From positions 1-64,000 of the forward strand of contig NZ_WHNQ01000021.1 of NCBI RefSeq assembly GCF_009362785.1: a stretch of 64,000 bases of DNA. Direction: 5' to 3'. Numbering within the stretch: position 1 is the stretch's first letter; each line of letters opens with the position of its first letter. The notes under the pieces were generated by a model. That model did not search any database, was not told the DNA's origin, and saw only the letters and a list, made by a program, of their open reading frames with translations. Shown one piece after another: positions 33,183-42,921 of the stretch. Both the position numbers and the translations under genes were made by a program. Source of the DNA: Paraburkholderia atlantica. GTDB taxonomy: Bacteria > Pseudomonadota > Gammaproteobacteria > Burkholderiales > Burkholderiaceae.

Positions 33183-34775
33183 TTACATGTCCGGGGTGGC
33201 GAGTGTGCGGCGTTGCGCGGTCGGCTTTTTGCCGGGCCGGACGGCGGATTTTCCGGCCCGTTTTGGCACCCCTTTCGCAGCCGGTCGCGCCGCGCTCTCC
33301 ATCTGCCGCACCAACTCCGCCAGCGATTTCACCGCCGGCCCCAAGCGCTGCGCCTCCGTATTGCCATATCCGATCACGAGGCCGTTGGTCTGCTCCGACG
33401 CCTCGATCGCAAACCCCGACAGCGCGCGCGGATTGAGCCCCAAGGCCTGCGCCCGCGCCGTCAGCGCGCGATCGTCGAGCGACGCGGGCAGCCGCAGCGT
33501 CAGATGCATGCCGCAATCGCCGCCAAGAATCGCCGCCGCCGGAAAATGTTCGGCCAGCGCGTCGCGCAGCGCCTGCTGGCGCTCACGGTACAGCCGCCGC
33601 ATCCGCCCGAGATGCCGCCCGAATTCGCCGCTTTCGAGGAAATGCGCGAGCGCCAACTGCTCCAGCCGATGCCCGCCGCGCAGCATCTCTTGCAGCGCAA
33701 CAGCGGCATGCGCGGCGATCGCCCGAGGCAGCACGACGAAGCCGATGCGCAGTGCCGGAAACATCGTCTTGCTGAACGAGCCGACGTACAGCACGGGCGC
33801 CTCGTCGACGAGGCCCTGCATGCTCGCGATCGGCTCGCCGGTGTGGCGCACCTCGCCGTCGTAATCGTCCTCGATCAGCCACGCGCCGCAGCGCCGCGCC
33901 TTTGCAATCAGCTCGAGCCGCCGCGCCACCGACAGCACCGCGCCGGTCGGATACTGATGCGCGGGCGACGTGTAGATCAGCTTCGGCGGATGCGTGCGCC
34001 ACGCGTCGGCCGGCACGGCCATGCCTTCGGCGTCGACGGGAATCGGCAGCATGCGCAAATCGCCCGCGTTGAAGGCGGCCTTCGCGCCGCGGTAGCCGGG
34101 GTCCTCGATCCATGCGATATCGCCGGGATTGGTCAGCAGCCGCACGCACAGGTTCAGCGCCTCCTGCGCGCCCTCGGTGATCACGACCTGCGAGCCGTCG
34201 CAGCGCACGCCGCGCGCCATCCGCAGATGCGCGGCAATCGCGTCGCGCAGCGCCGGCTCGCCGGCCGGCGTGCCGTAGCCGAGCGCGTGCGGTAAGGCGC
34301 GCTCCATCGCACGTTCGAGCGCGCGCCGCCATGCGGCCAGCGGGAAGCGGTCGAGCGCGGGCGTGCCGGGGGTCAGCGCGTACGCATTGTCGGCGTGCTG
34401 GTGCGACGCCGCGAACTGCTCGACACGCGTCGCGTACACGACTTCCGGCGCGGTCGCCGCCGCCGCCCGCTCGCCGCCCGCGGCGGGGCTCGACAGCGGA
34501 CTCACGCGCGTGCCCTGGCGATCGGCGACGACGTAGCCGACCGCGGCGAGATGCTCGTAAGCGATCACGACCGTGTTGCGCGACACGCCCATCTCGGCGG
34601 CGAGCAGCCGCGACGACGGCAGCAACGACCCGGCCGGCAGACGGCCCGCGAGAATCGCCTGCTGCAGACGTTCTATCAGTTGCTTTTGCAGCGGCGCAGG
34701 CCGTGTGGCCCCGCTGGCAACGCTCGCGGTGAACACGTCGTCAGCATGGACGAGCGGTCCGATGATTTCGATCAT
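33183..34775 (-). CDS. pdxR: MocR/PdxR-type GntR regulator with aminotransferase domain
   Basis: A 530-residue fusion. Residues of about 20-90 are a GntR winged helix (LIERLQQAILAGRLPAGSLLPSSRLLAAEMGVSRNTVVIAYEHL). Residues of about 140-490 are a fold-type-I PLP aminotransferase domain with the Schiff-base lysine in VGSFSKTMFPALRIGF and the cofactor-site Asp in IEDDYDGEVRH. A Lys-rich tail follows. The family binds PLP and regulates vitamin B6 salvage (PdxR) or GABA-type genes; which applies is not shown here. It is divergent from the acetyltransferase gene 91 bp away. Confidence 0.88.
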   Translation of the reverse strand: MIEIIGPLVHADDVFTASVASGATRPAPLQKQLIERLQQAILAGRLPAGSLLPSSRLLAAEMGVSRNTVVIAYEHLAAVGYVVADRQGTRVSPLSSPAAGGERAAAATAPEVVYATRVEQFAASHQHADNAYALTPGTPALDRFPLAAWRRALERAMERALPHALGYGTPAGEPALRDAIAAHLRMARGVRCDGSQVVITEGAQEALNLCVRLLTNPGDIAWIEDPGYRGAKAAFNAGDLRMLPIPVDAEGMAVPADAWRTHPPKLIYTSPAHQYPTGAVLSVARRLELIAKARRCGAWLIEDDYDGEVRHTGEPIASMQGLVDEAPVLYVGSFSKTMFPALRIGFVVLPRAIAAHAAVALQEMLRGGHRLEQLALAHFLESGEFGRHLGRMRRLYRERQQALRDALAEHFPAAAILGGDCGMHLTLRLPASLDDRALTARAQALGLNPRALSGFAIEASEQTNGLVIGYGNTEAQRLGPAVKSLAELVRQMESAARPAAKGVPKRAGKSAVRPGKKPTAQRRTLATPDM

Positions 34776-34866
34776 GGAGCTGGACCTATCGAATAAGCGT
34801 GTCGTGGATCTTTTGAACATACCACGTTTGCCGTATCGTTCGTGCATCGACGACAGGAGAACAGAC

Positions 34867-35601
34867 ATGGAACCCACACGTAACGCCTACGGTCAGCCGA
34901 TCGGCAAGCCCGTGCCCGGCTGGCACGGCGCACGGCCGCCGGGCCGCGAGCCGCTGAGCGGCCGCTATTGCCGGCTCGAAGCGGTCGACGTCGAGCGCCA
35001 CGCGGCCGGGCTGTTCGACGCGTACCGCTCGGCCACCGACGGCCGCGACTGGACCTACCTGGCGGTCGGCCCTTTCGACAGCCTCGCGGCCTATCGCGAG
35101 CACCTGACGCGGATGGCGGCATCGAAAGATCCGCTGCACTACGCAGTGATCGACCTCGCGACGGGCAAGCCGGTCGGCACGCTGTCGCTGATGCGGATCG
35201 ATCCGGCCAACGGCGTGATCGAAGTCGGCCACGTCACGTATTCGCCGCGGCTCAAGCGCACGCGCATCGCGACCGATGCGATGTACCTGCTGCTCGGCGA
35301 AGTGTTCGACAAGCTCGGCTACCGCCGTTTCGAATGGAAATGCGATTCGCTGAACGAGCCGTCGCGCAAGGCCGCGCTGCGCTACGGATTCACGTTCGAA
35401 GGGATCTTCCGGCAGGCGATCGTCTACCGCGAGCGCAATCGCGACACGGCGTGGTATTCGATCATCGACAGCGAATGGCCGGCACTGCGCTCGTGCTATC
35501 AGCGGTGGCTCGACGCGGGCAATTTCGATGCGCAAGGGCAGCAGGTGGAACGGCTCGCCGATCTGATCGCGCAGCAGCGAGCGGCGGACGAGTCCCGGTA
35601 A
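34867..35601 (+). CDS. GNAT acetyltransferase, RimJ/RimL type
   Basis: A 244-residue acetyltransferase with AGGAG before the ATG. It has an N-terminal extension (PVPGWHGARPPGREPLSGRY) ahead of the GNAT core: VGTLSLMRIDPANGVIEVGHVTYSPRLKRTRIATDAMYLLL, then YRRFEWKCDSLNEPSRKAALRYGFTFEG. RimJ/RimL relatives acetylate protein N-termini or small amines. It is divergent from, and probably controlled by, the MocR-type regulator. Confidence 0.87.
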   Translation: MEPTRNAYGQPIGKPVPGWHGARPPGREPLSGRYCRLEAVDVERHAAGLFDAYRSATDGRDWTYLAVGPFDSLAAYREHLTRMAASKDPLHYAVIDLATGKPVGTLSLMRIDPANGVIEVGHVTYSPRLKRTRIATDAMYLLLGEVFDKLGYRRFEWKCDSLNEPSRKAALRYGFTFEGIFRQAIVYRERNRDTAWYSIIDSEWPALRSCYQRWLDAGNFDAQGQQVERLADLIAQQRAADESR

Positions 35602-35809
35602 AACCAGACGATCGCATCAGCGCGCCGCCGATACACCCGCACGCGGCGCGCTTCCGCCAGCCCTTCGCTGCGGGCCGCCAACCTCGGCAACCGAAGCAGC
35701 TTCGCCTACACTGCCTCCATACGTTTGTGCGCCGCTGTTCAAGTGCGATTGTCACAGCGGCACCAGCATGTGCCGCGCGTACCTCGCTCCAGCCGTTACA
35801 GCCCAGCCG

Positions 35810-36472
35810 ATGAAATCCCGCCTGCGCTACCTGAGCGCATTGCTCGTCAATCTCGCGCTGCCCTTGCTTGCCTACCGGCTCGCGTTTCCGCACTGGGGGC
35901 AGGCGGGCGCGCTCGCCGCGTCGGCGTTGCCGCTGATCGCATGGATGACGGTCGATCTGCTGCGTTACCGGCATTTCGACGCGCTGAGCGCACTCGTGCT
36001 CGCGGGCGTGCTGCCAGCGCTCGCGACGAGCCTCGTTTTCAGCGACGCGCGTCTGCTATTGATCGAAGATCCGATGGTGTCGGGCTTTATCGGCATCGCG
36101 TTCCTCGCGTCGCTCACGCTGCGCAAGCCGATGGTGTTCTATCTGGCGCGCTCGACGATGTCGCGCGAAGACCATCGCAGCGTGGAATTGTTCGAGCGGC
36201 ATTGGCGTGATCGTCCGATGCTCGCCACCTATATCCGCCTGATGACGCTCGTGTGGGGGATCGGCATGATCGGCGAGAACATCGTGCGCAGTGCGATCGT
36301 GCTGCATTGGCCGAACGACCCGCGCTCGGCGCTCGCATCCACCGTGCTGCGTTACGGTGTGTACGTGCTGCTGACGCTGTGGACGATCCTGATTCGCCGG
36401 CGCATCAAGCGGGACGCGCAGCGCTATCCGGCCGACGAGCCGGCGGCGGAGAGTTCGACGGCTGGTGCGTGA
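35810..36472 (+). CDS. VC0807-like integral membrane protein
   Basis: A 220-residue hydrophobic protein with about six membrane segments (YLSALLVNLALPLLAYRLAF, LAASALPLIAWMTVDLLRY, FIGIAFLASLTLRKPMVFYL, LMTLVWGIGMIGENIVRSAIV, YGVYVLLTLWTILIRRRIK). The start is the second ATG of the frame, at MKSRLRY. It resembles the uncharacterised VC0807-type membrane family; no transport or enzymatic motif is recognised. Confidence 0.65.
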   Translation: MKSRLRYLSALLVNLALPLLAYRLAFPHWGQAGALAASALPLIAWMTVDLLRYRHFDALSALVLAGVLPALATSLVFSDARLLLIEDPMVSGFIGIAFLASLTLRKPMVFYLARSTMSREDHRSVELFERHWRDRPMLATYIRLMTLVWGIGMIGENIVRSAIVLHWPNDPRSALASTVLRYGVYVLLTLWTILIRRRIKRDAQRYPADEPAAESSTAGA

Positions 36473-36493
36473 TCGACTGCGCCGGCGGTCCGT

Positions 36494-36787
36494 TCACGCC
36501 AACTCCAGAAACCTCCCCAAACAAGGATTCCGGTTCGCCGGCGACCAGGCGAGCACCTGCCCGGTCAGCGGCGCGTCGGCAAGCGGGCGGAACACCACGC
36601 CCGCCAACTGCGCCTTGCGCATCGACGACGGCACCAGCGCGACGCCCACGCCTTCGTCGACGAGACTCAGCACCGTCTGTTGCAACTGCACCTCGAAGCG
36701 GATGTCGGGCTCGAAACCGCCCGAGCGGCAGTGTTCGAGGATCGTCGCGCGCAGGCTCGGCGCCACTTCTTCCGATGCGGCGTCGCG
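36494..36787 (-). pseudogene. C-terminal fragment of a LysR-family regulator
   Basis: The last approximately 97 codons match the end of a LysR effector domain (SLRATILEHCRSGGFEPDIR, QTVLSLVDEGVGVALVPSSM, VFRPLADAPLTGQVLAWSP). No helix-turn-helix or first half is found: similarity ends near 36787, and the outer membrane factor gene begins only about 215 bp further. A full gene of about 900 bp cannot fit. The orientation, divergent from the efflux operon, is what would be expected of that operon's former regulator. Confidence 0.75.
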
Positions 36788-37003
36788 TGCCGCCGACGCG
36801 GCGTGCTCGGACCGAACGCCGCACGCTGTCATCGCCCTCCTACGTGATCTCGTATCCGCCTTCGTCGGCCAACGAACGCCAGGCCAAGCGCGTTTCGCGC
36901 CGTGCGTGGTAAATTCCAGCGTCGGCAAGACAACTCCAAGAACGTTCGGGTGCCCTGAACATCTTCGTCCGGTCCACCCGCCACTGGCGTACAAGGTAGA
37001 TCG

Positions 37004-38521
37004 ATGATCGACGTGAGTCAGCGTATTGTCTGGCGGCGCCTCTTCGTTGCGCTGTGCAGCTGCGTCGCGCTGGCCGGCTGCATGGTCGGCCCCGACCACC
37101 ACGCGCCGCCCGCGCCGGCTACCGACACCTTCACCGCCAGGCCGCTGCCCGATCAGACCGCCTCCGCACCCGGCCCCGCCGGCCTGCCGCAGCGCTTCGC
37201 GCCGGCCCAGGACATTCCCGCGGCGTGGTGGACGCTGTTTCATTGCGAGCCGCTCGACGCGCTGATCCGCGAGGCTATCTCCAATAGTCCGAACATGACC
37301 GCGGCCCAGGCCGCGTTGCGCCAGGCCCGCGAGAATTACACCGCGCAGGCGGGCGGCACCTTGCTGCCAAGCGTCGACGCGCAACTGAGCGCCACGCGCG
37401 AAAAGATCAACGGCATCGCGTTCGGCGAGCCCGGCCTCGTCGAAGAATTCAATCTCTACAACGCGTCGGTCAACGTCTCGTACAAGCTCGACGTGTTCGG
37501 CGGCGCGCGGCGCGAACTCGAAGCGCTGCATGCGCAGATCGACTATCAGCGCTTCCAGCTACAGGCCGCCTATCTGACCATATCGGCCAACATCGTGACC
37601 GCGGCGGTCAAGGAAGCGTCGGTGCGCGCGCAGATCGACGCGACCGAGCGGATCGCCACCGAGGAAGAGCAGCAGCTGAACGTGCTCGACCAGCAACTCT
37701 CACTCGGCGGCGTGAGCCGCGCGGCAGTGCTCGCGCAGGAAACGCTGCTCGCGCAGACCCGCGCGACGCTGCCGCCGCTCTATCAGCAGCTCGATCAGGC
37801 GCGCCATCAGCTTGCGGTGCTCGCCGGCAAGCTGCCGAGCGACACGGGCGTGCCCGAATTCACGCTCGACATGTTCTCGCTGCCCGACACGCTGCCCGTG
37901 AGTCTGCCATCGTCGCTGGTGCGCCAGCGCCCCGACATCCTCGCCGCCGACGCCACGCTGCATCAGGCGAGCGCCCAGGTCGGCGTCGCGACCGCGGCGC
38001 TGTATCCGCAGATCACGCTGTCCGCGAGCTACGGCGCCGAGGCGCTGACGCCCGCGCAGGTGCTCCGGGCCGGCAGCACGATCTGGAGCATCGGCGCGGG
38101 CTTGCTGCAACCGCTCTTTCACGGTGGCCAGTTGAGCGCGCAGAAGCGCGCCGCCGAGGCCGCCTACGAGCAGGCCGGCGCGCAATACCGCGAGACGGTG
38201 CTGCTCGCGTTCCAGAACGTCGCGGACACGCTACGCGCGCTCGAACACGACGCGACCGGCCTCAAGGCGCAAACCGACGCGTCGCGCGCCGCGAGCGATT
38301 CGCTCGAACTGACGCGCGGGCAGTATCGCGTCGGCGGCGTGAGCTACCTCGCGCTGCTCGACGCGCAACGCCAGTATCAGCAGACAGTGGTGAGTCTCGC
38401 GCAGGCGCAGGCCGCGCGTTACGCCGACACGGCCGCGCTGTTCCAGGCGCTCGGCGGCGGCTGGTGGAATGCCGCCGCGCCCGATTCCGCGGCCGCGCCG
38501 GCCGCTACAACGCCACATTGA
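37004..38521 (+). CDS. RND efflux outer membrane factor (NodT/OprM family lipoprotein)
   Basis: A 505-residue outer membrane channel protein. The signal ends in a lipobox (CVALAGC) followed by MVGPDHHAPP, the NodT-family mark. Two TolC-like repeats follow: WWTLFHCEPLDALIREAISNSPNMTAAQAALRQA, and later LVRQRPDILAADATLHQASAQVGVATAALYPQ. Helical segments with Ala/Gln-rich heptads form the periplasmic barrel. First gene of a three-gene efflux operon with its adaptor and pump. Confidence 0.93.
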   Translation: MIDVSQRIVWRRLFVALCSCVALAGCMVGPDHHAPPAPATDTFTARPLPDQTASAPGPAGLPQRFAPAQDIPAAWWTLFHCEPLDALIREAISNSPNMTAAQAALRQARENYTAQAGGTLLPSVDAQLSATREKINGIAFGEPGLVEEFNLYNASVNVSYKLDVFGGARRELEALHAQIDYQRFQLQAAYLTISANIVTAAVKEASVRAQIDATERIATEEEQQLNVLDQQLSLGGVSRAAVLAQETLLAQTRATLPPLYQQLDQARHQLAVLAGKLPSDTGVPEFTLDMFSLPDTLPVSLPSSLVRQRPDILAADATLHQASAQVGVATAALYPQITLSASYGAEALTPAQVLRAGSTIWSIGAGLLQPLFHGGQLSAQKRAAEAAYEQAGAQYRETVLLAFQNVADTLRALEHDATGLKAQTDASRAASDSLELTRGQYRVGGVSYLALLDAQRQYQQTVVSLAQAQAARYADTAALFQALGGGWWNAAAPDSAAAPAATTPH

Positions 38522-38575
38522 CCATGCACTGACGCAACCCTTAGCCCTCGCCCCAAGCCGAGCAAGGACATCACG

Positions 38576-39727
38576 ATGGCCGAAAGAAAACCGATGAAGA
38601 AGCGGATGGTGATCATGTTGATCTGCGTCGGCCTGCTGCTCGCCGCGCTGGTCGGGTTCAACCTGTTCCGCGCGCACATGTTCGCGAAGTTCATGGCGGC
38701 CAACACCACGCCGCCTGCGACGGTGTCGGCGGTGGTGGTCCACTATCAGTCGTGGCAGCCGCAACTCGCGGCGGTCGGCAGCCTGCGCGCGGTGCGCGGC
38801 GTCGATGTGACGACCGAAGTCGCCGGCCTCGTGCGCCAGGTTGCGTTCGTGTCGGGGCAGGAAGCGAAAGCCGGACAGATCCTCGTACGACTCAACGACG
38901 ACAGCGACGTCGCGCTGCTGCAATCGCTGCAGGCCGCGGCCCAACTCGCGCAGACGGTCTACGAGCGCGACCGCGCGCAGTACGACATCAAGGCAATCGC
39001 GAAGGCGCAGCTCGACGCCGACGCGGCCGATCTCAAGGGCAAGAAGGCGCAGGTCGCGCAACAGCAGGCGCTGGTCGACAAGAAGACGATTCGCGCGCCG
39101 TTCGCGGGGCGCCTCGGCATCACGACGATCAATCCGGGGCAATACCTGAATCCCGGCGATACGATCGTCACGCTGCAAGCCATCGATCCGATCTACGCCG
39201 ACTTCTCCGTGCCGCAACAGCAGCTCGGCCAGCTCGCGATCGGCGCGACCGTCAGCGTCGATACCAACGCGTACAGCGGACAAAGCTTCACCGGCAAGAT
39301 CCAGTCGATGAGCCCGAAAGTCGACAGCGCGACGCGCAACGTGCAGATCGAGGCGAGCGTCGACAATCGCGAGCGCAAGCTGCTGCCCGGCATGTACGCG
39401 AACGTGAAGATCGATTCGGGCGCCGAGGAGCGCCACCTGACGCTGCCGCAAACGGCGATCACTTACAACCCGTATGGCGCGACGGTGTTCATCGTGAAGC
39501 CGGGCACGAAGCCCAACGCGCAGGGCAAGACGCTGCCCGTCGCGCAGCAGGTGTTCGTGACACCGGGCCCGACGCGCGGCGACCAGGTGGCGATTCTGAA
39601 GGGCGTCGACGACGGCACGCAGGTCGTGACGAGCGGCCAGCTCAAGCTGAAAAATGGCACGCCGCTGATCATCGATAACCGCGTCCAGCCGTCGGACAGT
39701 CCGAATCCGACGCCGCAGGAACAATAA
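38576..39727 (+). CDS. RND efflux periplasmic adaptor subunit
   Basis: A 383-residue membrane-fusion protein with an N-terminal anchor (MVIMLICVGLLLAALVGFNLF). The lipoyl half-motifs are seen as VDVTTEVAGLVRQVAFVSGQ and RAPFAGRLGITTINPGQYLN, with an alpha-helical hairpin between and beta-barrel/MP domains after (FSVPQQQLGQLAIGATVSV; QTAITYNPYGATVFIVK). It bridges pump and outer membrane factor. It lies 54 bp after the channel gene and 16 bp before the pump gene. Confidence 0.94.
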   Translation: MAERKPMKKRMVIMLICVGLLLAALVGFNLFRAHMFAKFMAANTTPPATVSAVVVHYQSWQPQLAAVGSLRAVRGVDVTTEVAGLVRQVAFVSGQEAKAGQILVRLNDDSDVALLQSLQAAAQLAQTVYERDRAQYDIKAIAKAQLDADAADLKGKKAQVAQQQALVDKKTIRAPFAGRLGITTINPGQYLNPGDTIVTLQAIDPIYADFSVPQQQLGQLAIGATVSVDTNAYSGQSFTGKIQSMSPKVDSATRNVQIEASVDNRERKLLPGMYANVKIDSGAEERHLTLPQTAITYNPYGATVFIVKPGTKPNAQGKTLPVAQQVFVTPGPTRGDQVAILKGVDDGTQVVTSGQLKLKNGTPLIIDNRVQPSDSPNPTPQEQ

Positions 39728-39743
39728 GCGAGGCCGCCCGATC

Positions 39744-42700
39744 ATGTTCACGGACATCTTCATCCGCCGGCCGGTACTCGCTTCGGTCGTGAGCCTGCTG
39801 ATCCTCGTGCTCGGGTTGCGCGCGCTCGCGGTGCTGAAGGTCAGCCAGTATCCGCAGACCGAGAACGCGGTCGTCACGATCACGACGGCCTACTATGGCG
39901 CGAACCCGGACACCATCGCCGGCTTCATCACGCAGCCGCTGGAAGCGGCGATCGCGCAGGCGCAGGGCATCGACTACATGTCGTCGACGAGCATCACGGG
40001 CGTGTCGACGATCGTCGCGACGCTGCGTTTGAACTACGACGCGAACCGCGCGCTGACCGAGATCAACACGCAGATCGGCTCGGTGCGCAACCAGTTGCCG
40101 CCGCAGGCGCAGCAGCCGGTGCTGACGGTGCAGACCGGGCAGACCACCGACGCGATGTACATGGGCTTCTACAGCAGCGTGCTGCCGAGCAACAACGTCA
40201 CCGACTACCTGTTGCGCGTAGTCAAGCCGAAGCTCGATTCGATCCAGGGCGTGCAGACCGCCGAAGTGCTCGGCGGCCGGCAGTTCGCGATGCGCGCGTG
40301 GCTGGATTCGGCGCGGCTCGCCGCGCACGGCGTCAGCGCGAGCGACGTGTTCACCGCGCTCGGCAACAACAACTATCTCGCGACGCTCGGCACGACGAAG
40401 GGGCAGATGGTCAGCGTCGACCTCGAAGCGGGCACGGACCTGCATACCGTCGACGATTTCAAGCAACTCGTCGTCAAGCAGAAGAACGGCTCGATCGTGC
40501 GTCTCGAGGATGTCGCGAACGTCGTGCTCGGCGCCGACAGCTACGACTTCAACGTCGCGTTCAGCGGCAAGCGTTCGGTGTTCATCGGTATCAAGGTCGC
40601 GCCGGACGCGAACATTCTCGATGTGGCCAGCCGCGTGAAGACCGTGTTTCCGGATCTGCAGAAGCAGTTCCCGACCGGCATGACGGGCGACATCGTGTAT
40701 GACGCGACCGACTTCGTGAACACCGCGATCAGGGAGGTGATCAAGACGCTCGTCGAAGCGCTCGTAATCGTCACCATCGTGATCTTCCTGTTTCTCGGCA
40801 GTTTTCGCGCGGTGATCGTGCCGTTGATCGCGATGCCGCTGTCGCTGATCGGCACGTTCTTCGTGATGCAGGCGCTCGGCTATTCGATCAATCTGCTGAC
40901 GCTGCTCGCGCTCGTGCTCGCGATCGGGCTCGTCGTGGACGACGCGATCATCGTCGTCGAGAACGTCGACCGGCACATGAAGCACGAAGGCAAGACGCCG
41001 TTCGACGCCGCGCTGATCGCCGCGCGCGAACTCGGCGGTCCGATCGTCGCGATGACCGTCGTGCTGATCGCCGTGTACGCGCCGATCGGCTTCCAGGGCG
41101 GGCTGACGGGTGCGCTCTTCACCGAGTTCGCGTTCACGCTCGCGGGCGCGGTGACCGTATCGGGCGTGATCGCCCTCACGTTGTCGCCGATGATGTGCTC
41201 GCGCTTCTTCCGCGCCGAGCAGGAGTCGGGGCGCTTCGCGCGTTTCGTCGACCGCCAGTTCGAGCGTGTGCATCGCGGCTATGGCCGCCTGCTGCATGCG
41301 ACGCTCGATACCTGGCCCGTGTTCGTGATCATGGGCGCGCTGTTGCTGTGCGGCACCGTGTATCTGTTCATGACCTCGCAGTCGGAACTCGCGCCGCAGG
41401 AAGACCAGGGCGTCGTGCTGTCGCAGATCATCGGGCCGCCGAACGCGACGATCCAGCAGATGCAGACCTACGCGGACCAGGTGTTCGATGCATCGAAGTC
41501 GCTGCCCGAGTACTCGCAGATGTTCCAGCTGACGGGTTCGCCGACCATCAACCAGGGCATCGGCGGCGTGCTGTTCAAGACCTGGGATCAGCGCGGCAAG
41601 AACGCGACGGTACTGCAGCAGGAGTTGCAGCAGAAGTGGAATCAGATCGCGGGCGCACGCGTCGCGGCGTTCCAGTTTCCGCCGCTGCCGGGCTCGCAGG
41701 GCTTGCCGGTGCAGTTCGTGATCAGCACGACCGAGCCGTTCGAAAATCTCAACGAGGTGTCGCAAGCGGTGCTCGAAAAAGCGCGCGAGAGCGGCATGTT
41801 CTTCTTCGTCGATAGCGACCTGAAAATCGACAAGCCGGAAGCGGTGCTGGTCGTCGATCGCGACAAGGTGGCCTCGCTCGGGCTGTCGCAAAGCGACGTC
41901 GGACAGGCGCTCGGTTCGGCGCTGGGCGGCGGCTACGTCAACTACTTCTCGATTGCGGGGCGCTCGTACAAGGTGATTCCGCAGGTGCTGCAGACCGACC
42001 GGCTCAATCCGTCGCAGGTGCTCGACTACTATCTGCGCACGCCGGACGGCAGCGTGATTCCGGCGTCGACGGTCGCGCATCTGCGGCACAGCGTCGTGCC
42101 CGAATCGATCAATCACTTCCAGCAGTTGAACTCGGCGACGATCTCCGGCGTGATCGTGCCGGGCGTGTCGCAAGGCCAGGTGCTCGATTTTCTGCGCAAG
42201 GCCACCGCGCAGGTCGCGCCGGCCGGCTATTCGGCCGATTACTCGGGCGAATCGCGCCAGTTCGTGCAGGAGTCGGGCGGCTTCGTCATTACGCTGCTGC
42301 TCGCGACGATCATCGTGTTCCTCGCGCTCGCGGCGCAGTTCGAGAGCTTCCGCGATCCGATCGTGATTCTGATCTCGGTCCCGATGGCGCTGTTCGGCGC
42401 GCTGATCTTCATCAACATCGGTCTGACGACGCTAAACATCTACACGCAGGTCGGCCTCGTCACGCTGATGGGGCTCGTCAGCAAGCACGGCATTCTGATC
42501 GTGCAGTTCGCCAACGAATTGCAGCGCGCGGGCCGCGGCAAGCGCGAAGCGGTCGAGGAAGCCGCCGGCGTGCGACTGCGTCCGATCCTGATGACGACCG
42601 CGGCGATGGTGCTCGGCGTGGTGCCGCTCGTGATAGCGTCGGGCGCGGGCGCGGCGGGCCGCAACGCGATGGGGCTCGTGATCTTCACGGGCATGTCGAT

Positions 42701-42812
42701 CGGCACGCTGTTCACGTTGTTCGTGGTGCCGGCGATGTACATGTTTCTTGCCGCCGATCATCAGCGGCGTGCTCAGGCGCCGAAGGCCGACGAGGCGGGT
42801 CAGGCGGGTTAG
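39744..42812 (+). CDS. RND multidrug efflux pump
   Basis: A 1022-residue inner-membrane pump of the HAE1 (MexF/AcrB-like) family at typical length. It begins MFTDIFIRRPVLASVVSLLI, has two large periplasmic loops and twelve membrane segments. The proton-relay acids are in LVLAIGLVVDDAIIVVENV. The second half repeats the fold (GLVTLMGLVSKHGILIVQFANE, GVRLRPILMTTAAMVLG). It exports drugs or solvents by proton antiport. The pump lacks an intact regulator next to it. Confidence 0.96.
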   Translation: MFTDIFIRRPVLASVVSLLILVLGLRALAVLKVSQYPQTENAVVTITTAYYGANPDTIAGFITQPLEAAIAQAQGIDYMSSTSITGVSTIVATLRLNYDANRALTEINTQIGSVRNQLPPQAQQPVLTVQTGQTTDAMYMGFYSSVLPSNNVTDYLLRVVKPKLDSIQGVQTAEVLGGRQFAMRAWLDSARLAAHGVSASDVFTALGNNNYLATLGTTKGQMVSVDLEAGTDLHTVDDFKQLVVKQKNGSIVRLEDVANVVLGADSYDFNVAFSGKRSVFIGIKVAPDANILDVASRVKTVFPDLQKQFPTGMTGDIVYDATDFVNTAIREVIKTLVEALVIVTIVIFLFLGSFRAVIVPLIAMPLSLIGTFFVMQALGYSINLLTLLALVLAIGLVVDDAIIVVENVDRHMKHEGKTPFDAALIAARELGGPIVAMTVVLIAVYAPIGFQGGLTGALFTEFAFTLAGAVTVSGVIALTLSPMMCSRFFRAEQESGRFARFVDRQFERVHRGYGRLLHATLDTWPVFVIMGALLLCGTVYLFMTSQSELAPQEDQGVVLSQIIGPPNATIQQMQTYADQVFDASKSLPEYSQMFQLTGSPTINQGIGGVLFKTWDQRGKNATVLQQELQQKWNQIAGARVAAFQFPPLPGSQGLPVQFVISTTEPFENLNEVSQAVLEKARESGMFFFVDSDLKIDKPEAVLVVDRDKVASLGLSQSDVGQALGSALGGGYVNYFSIAGRSYKVIPQVLQTDRLNPSQVLDYYLRTPDGSVIPASTVAHLRHSVVPESINHFQQLNSATISGVIVPGVSQGQVLDFLRKATAQVAPAGYSADYSGESRQFVQESGGFVITLLLATIIVFLALAAQFESFRDPIVILISVPMALFGALIFINIGLTTLNIYTQVGLVTLMGLVSKHGILIVQFANELQRAGRGKREAVEEAAGVRLRPILMTTAAMVLGVVPLVIASGAGAAGRNAMGLVIFTGMSIGTLFTLFVVPAMYMFLAADHQRRAQAPKADEAGQAG

Positions 42813-42840
42813 GGCCCGGGTGTTCGCGTACCCGGCGCGT

Positions 42841-42868
42841 GTCCATCATCTAGAGTCCATCATCTAGA
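42841..42868 (+). repeat. 14-bp tandem duplication
   Basis: GTCCATCATCTAGA occurs twice head to tail without a single mismatch, between the RND pump and the quinone oxidoreductase gene. The unit contains ATCTAGA. It ends 53 bp before the next start codon, so it could change promoter spacing there. It is most simply a recent slippage duplication. Confidence 0.85.
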
Positions 42869-42921
42869 CTACGGTGCATTCGCTGCGCAACGCGGCGCAA
42901 GACCAACCGGAGCCATGCACG

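Noticed and set aside
39669..42173. 834-residue open frame antisense to the RND pump
   Set aside because: Low-complexity His/Arg-rich translation without any family; the opposite strand encodes an unmistakable RND transporter.
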